The notes under the pieces: model-generated
What the model was told of the DNA's origin: nothing
Database searches by the model: none
What the model saw: the letters and a program-made list of their open reading frames with translations, nothing else
Made by a program: the position numbers and the translations under genes
From: Terriglobia bacterium
Lineage (GTDB): Bacteria; Acidobacteriota; Terriglobia; Terriglobales; Acidobacteriaceae
NCBI GenBank assembly: GCA_020073185.1
Contig: JAIQFT010000003.1
Span: 56,840 to 120,839 of the forward strand
Length of the DNA: 64,000 bases
Reading direction: 5' to 3'
Shown: piece by piece, positions 61,029 to 64,000 of the stretch
How the letters are laid out: each line of letters opens with the position of its first letter
Position numbering within the stretch: position 1 is the first letter of the stretch

Positions 61029-62602
61029 TCAAACCGAATCTGATCGCCCTTGACGATCGAATGCTTCTTGAATTTCGCGTCATTGTGCAGGGGATAATCG
61101 GTCCGGTAGTGTGCGCCACGGCTCTCCTCCCGCGCCAGCGCCGCGCGCGCAATCAGCAGCGCCACCTGGTGAATGTTCGCCGCCTCGCAGGCCGCCCGGT
61201 TTGCCGGCTGCAGCCAGCACTCGCGCAGCTTCTCCAGTTCGCGAATGGCATGCTTGAGCTGCGACCCGCTGCGCACAATCCCCACCTCGCGCCACATCAG
61301 ATCCTGGATCTGCTCCGTCACTTGCTCTGTTGACGGCGCAACCGTTCGCTTGGGCGGGCTTTCTGCCTCATGCTCCGGCTGCGCGTGAAGATGCCCGCCG
61401 CCCCGGAACTCGTCGCGCATTTTCTTGGCCGCGCGCGCGCCGAAGACCAGCCCTTCGAGGAGGGAATTGCTGGCCAGCCGGTTGGCTCCGTGAACCCCGG
61501 TGCACGCCGTCTCGCCCGCCGCGAACAACCCGCGCAGGCTGGTCCGGCCATCGAGATCGGTGCGTACGCCGCCCATGGCGTAGTGCGCCGCCGGACGCAC
61601 CGGCACCAGATCGGTGGTGATGTCCACGTTGTAATCCAGGCACGTCTTGTGAATGCGCGGGAACCGGCTCTCCACCTTGGCCGCGTTCAGGTGCGTGAGG
61701 TCGAGATACACCGCCGCATTCGGCGATTTCACCAATTCCATTTCGTGCGCGATGGCCCGCGCCACCACGTCCCGCGGCGCCAGTTCCGCCATCTCGTGAT
61801 ACTTCGGCATGAAGCGCACCAGCTCCATGTTGCGCAGGTACGCGCCCTCGCCGCGCAGCGCCTCCGACAGCAAGAATCGCGGCGCGCCCTTCACGTACAG
61901 CGCCGTGGGATGGAACTGCACGAACTCCATGTCGCTGATTTCAGCCCCCGCGCGGTGCGCCATGGCGACGCCGTCCCCGGTGGCGACGCCGGGATTAGTC
62001 GTCTCACGATATACCTTCCCCAGCCCTCCGGTGGCCAGCAGCACCGCCGACGCATGCACCTCCCGCCGCGCACACTTCTCATTCATCACCGCCAACCCGG
62101 CAACGCGCCCGTCGTGCACGCACAGCTCGGTGGCGAACTCGAACTCCAGCAGCGTGATGTTCTTCAGCGCCTCGGCCTTCAGCCACAGCGCCCGCCCGAT
62201 CTCGCGCCCGGTGGAATCCCCATGGGCATGCAGGATACGGTTTCGGCTGTGCGCTCCCTCCCGAGTGAAGGCCAGCTTCGTCCCGTTGCGGTCGAACTCC
62301 GTGCCCCACGCGATCAGCTCCTCGATCCGCTCCGGCCCCTCCTCCACCAGCACCTTGGCCGCCGCCGGGTTGCACAGGCCGTCCCCGGCATTGAGCGTGT
62401 CCTGCAGGTGCAACCCAATCTCGTCTTCATCGCTCAGCGCCGCCGCGATCCCGCCTTGCGCGTATTGGGTTGCCGACTCCGTCACCTCGCGCTTGGCCAG
62501 CACCAGCACGCGTCCGGCAGAGGCCAACTCGATGGCCGCACGCAGCCCGGCGATCCCGGCTCCCACCACAACGAAATCGGTTGCTGCCGGCACGGATTTC
62601 AT
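61025..62602 (-). CDS. nadB: L-aspartate oxidase
   Basis: 525 aa FAD flavoprotein of quinolinate and NAD synthesis. Seen: DFVVVGAGIAGLRAAIELA (Rossmann), TQYAQGGIAAALSDEDEI, FTREGAHSRNRILHAHGDSTGREI (catalytic region with His/Arg), ATGGLGKVY, MEFVQFHPTALY and GGVRTDLDGRTSLRGLFAAGE, HGANRLASNSLLEGLVFG. Start: ATG 62602 precedes the Rossmann fold; the frame is open to 62653. nadA and nadC are not in this window. The stop overlaps the M13 peptidase start. Confidence 0.95.
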   Translation of the reverse strand: MKSVPAATDFVVVGAGIAGLRAAIELASAGRVLVLAKREVTESATQYAQGGIAAALSDEDEIGLHLQDTLNAGDGLCNPAAAKVLVEEGPERIEELIAWGTEFDRNGTKLAFTREGAHSRNRILHAHGDSTGREIGRALWLKAEALKNITLLEFEFATELCVHDGRVAGLAVMNEKCARREVHASAVLLATGGLGKVYRETTNPGVATGDGVAMAHRAGAEISDMEFVQFHPTALYVKGAPRFLLSEALRGEGAYLRNMELVRFMPKYHEMAELAPRDVVARAIAHEMELVKSPNAAVYLDLTHLNAAKVESRFPRIHKTCLDYNVDITTDLVPVRPAAHYAMGGVRTDLDGRTSLRGLFAAGETACTGVHGANRLASNSLLEGLVFGARAAKKMRDEFRGGGHLHAQPEHEAESPPKRTVAPSTEQVTEQIQDLMWREVGIVRSGSQLKHAIRELEKLRECWLQPANRAACEAANIHQVALLIARAALAREESRGAHYRTDYPLHNDAKFKKHSIVKGDQIRFE

Positions 62603-62670
62603 GGACGCATGATGGTACATCTTCGCCCCCGCGATAGTCAGCATCGCCGCCATCCAATGCGAACTACTCT

Positions 62671-62750
62671 CTTACTTTCCCGACTGCGAACTACCGACTA
62701 CCTCTTGCCCACCTATCAGCCACGAGCCACCAGCTACCGGCGACGGGCCT
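62671..62750. repeat. Mixed heptad arrays before aroB
   Basis: Units such as ACTACCG/ACTACCT followed by GCCACGA, GCCACCA, GCTACCG. The arrays occupy the divergent interval between nadB and aroB, so any promoter for either gene sits within or beside them. Confidence 0.6.
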
Positions 62751-62760
62751 CTGCGTTATC

Positions 62761-63867
62761 ATGGCTCCCGTGCGGCAAGTCGAAGTCCAGCTTCCCTCCA
62801 ATCCGTATATAGCGACCATCGAAACCGGCCTGCTGAGGCGTGCCGGAGAGCTTCTCCGCGCCGCTTTGCCGGAACGCACGCGCTACTTCATCATCACCGT
62901 GCCGCCGGTGAAGAAGGCGTGGGCGCGAATCCTCAGCACCTCGCTCAAGAGCTCCGGCCTGGCGCACTCGATGATCGAGATGCCCGACGGCGAGCGCGCC
63001 AAGACCCTGGACACCGTGCGCGATCTCGCCACCAGGCTCATCCGCCGCGACGCCGACCGCAAGTCCGCCGTCATCGCGTTCGGCGGCGGCGTGGTCGGCG
63101 ACGTGGCCGCCTTCGTTGCCTCTATCTACATGCGCGGCATCGACGTGGTGCAAATTCCGACCACCTTCCTCGCGCAAGTGGACGCTGCCATCGGCGGTAA
63201 GACCGGCGTGGACCTTCCCGAGGGCAAGAACCTGCTTGGCACGTTCCACCAGCCGCGCGCCGTGCTCATCGATCCCGGCGTGCTTTCCACCCTCGCCGAA
63301 CGCGAGTACCGCTCCGGCCTATATGAGGCGATGAAGTGCGGCATCATTCGCCGTCCCGACATCTTCAACTTCATGGAGCAGAACCGCGAGCGCATCCTGC
63401 ATCGCGATTCCGGCGCACTCGAGTGGCTGATCGCAGAATGTGTGCAGGTGAAGGCCGAGGTCGTCGCCGCCGACGAGCGCGAATCCGGCCTACGCCGCAT
63501 CCTCAACTTCGGACACACGGTCGGCCACGCCCTGGAAGCCGAAAGCGGCTACCGACATTTTCTGCACGGCGAAGCTGTCGCCTGGGGCATGGTCGCCGCT
63601 TCAAAAATCTCCGCCGCGATGCAGCGGACCGACTCCGAAACCGCGCGCCGCATCGTCTCCTCCGTGCTCGCCTACGCCTCGCTTCCGAAGGTCGAGTCCC
63701 GCGGCAAACGCATTGCCCGCCGCCTCGCCCACGACAAGAAGACCATGAACGGCGTCGTACATTTTGTCCTGCCCATCGAGGTTGGCAGGGTCGAAGTCGT
63801 TTCCGACGTCCCCGAGCGCGCCGTCGTCCGGGCCGTCGAAGAACTGCGCCACCTGTCGCGGACCTAG
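62761..63867 (+). CDS. aroB: 3-dehydroquinate synthase
   Basis: 368 aa; second step of the shikimate pathway, zinc- and NAD-dependent. Seen: AFGGGVVGDVAAFVASIYMRGI (NAD loop), QIPTTFLAQVDAAIGGKTGVD, SGLYEAMKCGII (Glu zinc ligand), ILNFGHTVGHALE (His ligand) and FLHGEAVAWGM (His ligand). All motifs are in register and the length is normal. ATG 62761 selected; heptad repeats lie just upstream. Confidence 0.97.
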   Translation: MAPVRQVEVQLPSNPYIATIETGLLRRAGELLRAALPERTRYFIITVPPVKKAWARILSTSLKSSGLAHSMIEMPDGERAKTLDTVRDLATRLIRRDADRKSAVIAFGGGVVGDVAAFVASIYMRGIDVVQIPTTFLAQVDAAIGGKTGVDLPEGKNLLGTFHQPRAVLIDPGVLSTLAEREYRSGLYEAMKCGIIRRPDIFNFMEQNRERILHRDSGALEWLIAECVQVKAEVVAADERESGLRRILNFGHTVGHALEAESGYRHFLHGEAVAWGMVAASKISAAMQRTDSETARRIVSSVLAYASLPKVESRGKRIARRLAHDKKTMNGVVHFVLPIEVGRVEVVSDVPERAVVRAVEELRHLSRT

Positions 63868-63935
63868 CAGCCCGTGGTGCAAGTCTGGATTCGTGAGCGG
63901 AAAGTACTGAAGTATCCACAGGCATAGTTCGTAGA

Positions 63936-64000
63936 ATGTCGCGCATGTCGATGGGGACGCGCAAGCAGCGGGAGAAGCAAGAGGACATCTGGATTGCGCA
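63936..64000 (+). CDS. N-terminus of a probable transposase (cut by window edge)
   Basis: 21 codons starting ATG 63936: MSRMSMGTRKQREKQEDIWIA. The basic start with a W(I/V)A ending resembles the N-termini of certain DDE transposases, but 21 residues are not enough to be sure. The frame is open to the right edge. No left terminal inverted repeat could be identified in 63868-63935. Confidence 0.35.
   Translation, partial: MSRMSMGTRKQREKQEDIWIA

Overview
The window is GC-rich bacterial chromosome with densely packed genes. The gene complement and the palindromic GGCxxGGC-TTTA-GCC type intergenic elements look most like an Acidobacteriota (Terriglobia-like) soil bacterium. That placement is inference from gene families and style, not from a marker gene.

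Layout. (1) 1-4200: the end of a type II-C CRISPR-Cas locus on the minus strand, with a complete compact cas9 (1142 aa), the first 207 codons of cas1 running off the left edge, and a divergent small transcription unit between cas9 and about 4195. That unit has a sigma70-type promoter, about 105 nt of non-coding sequence and an intrinsic terminator, and is the best tracrRNA candidate. No CRISPR array is visible. (2) 4200-4900: a gene-free gap with short repeats. (3) 4902-24041: a large surface or exopolysaccharide cluster, almost all minus strand: a GDP-mannose-epimerase-like SDR, a WecA/MraY-type initiating phosphoglycosyl transferase with an extra C-terminal domain, eight glycosyltransferases, a NodU/TobZ-type carbamoyltransferase, an FkbM methyltransferase, a second methyltransferase, an acyltransferase-3 protein and a Wza/GumB-type export protein. 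No flippase, polymerase or Wzc kinase is seen here. (4) 24269-29468: a membrane protein, a Ser/Thr kinase with TPR repeats, a small protein, a frameshifted IS4-family remnant and a LytTR response regulator. (5) 29644-33503: purS, glmS, a flavin reductase and a small membrane protein. (6) 33635-38515: a heat-shock block, dnaK - 59-aa ORF - NTF2-like - dnaJ - hspR, with a HAIR-like operator inside the dnaK promoter. (7) 38784-42525: an ECF sigma/anti-sigma pair, a secreted lysine-rich protein, tRNA-Ala(GGC) and a 2-hydroxyacid dehydrogenase. (8) 42699-44526: purQ, a TIR-like (PF10137-type) protein and a divergent RNase HI. (9) 44563-64000: mostly housekeeping and metabolic genes (FAD oxidoreductase, yebC, PagL-like barrel, tlyA, nadK, amidohydrolase, lysA, GAF/PP2C phosphatase, deoC, M28 and M13 peptidases, TerC, nadB, aroB) and the first codons of a probable transposase at the right edge.

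The most unusual signal is a family of short degenerate heptanucleotide (7-bp) tandem arrays at about a dozen intergenic sites. The unit sequence changes from site to site. Several arrays occur as inverted pairs around short segments, one of which holds a 60-aa ORF, and one array runs straight into the hspR start codon.

How it fits together: glmS (amino-sugar supply), the WecA-like enzyme, the GTs and the export protein would together build and export a decorated polysaccharide. HspR probably represses the dnaK operon through the HAIR-like site. Cas9 with the divergent small RNA forms an interference module, and the TIR-like protein is a second possible defence gene.
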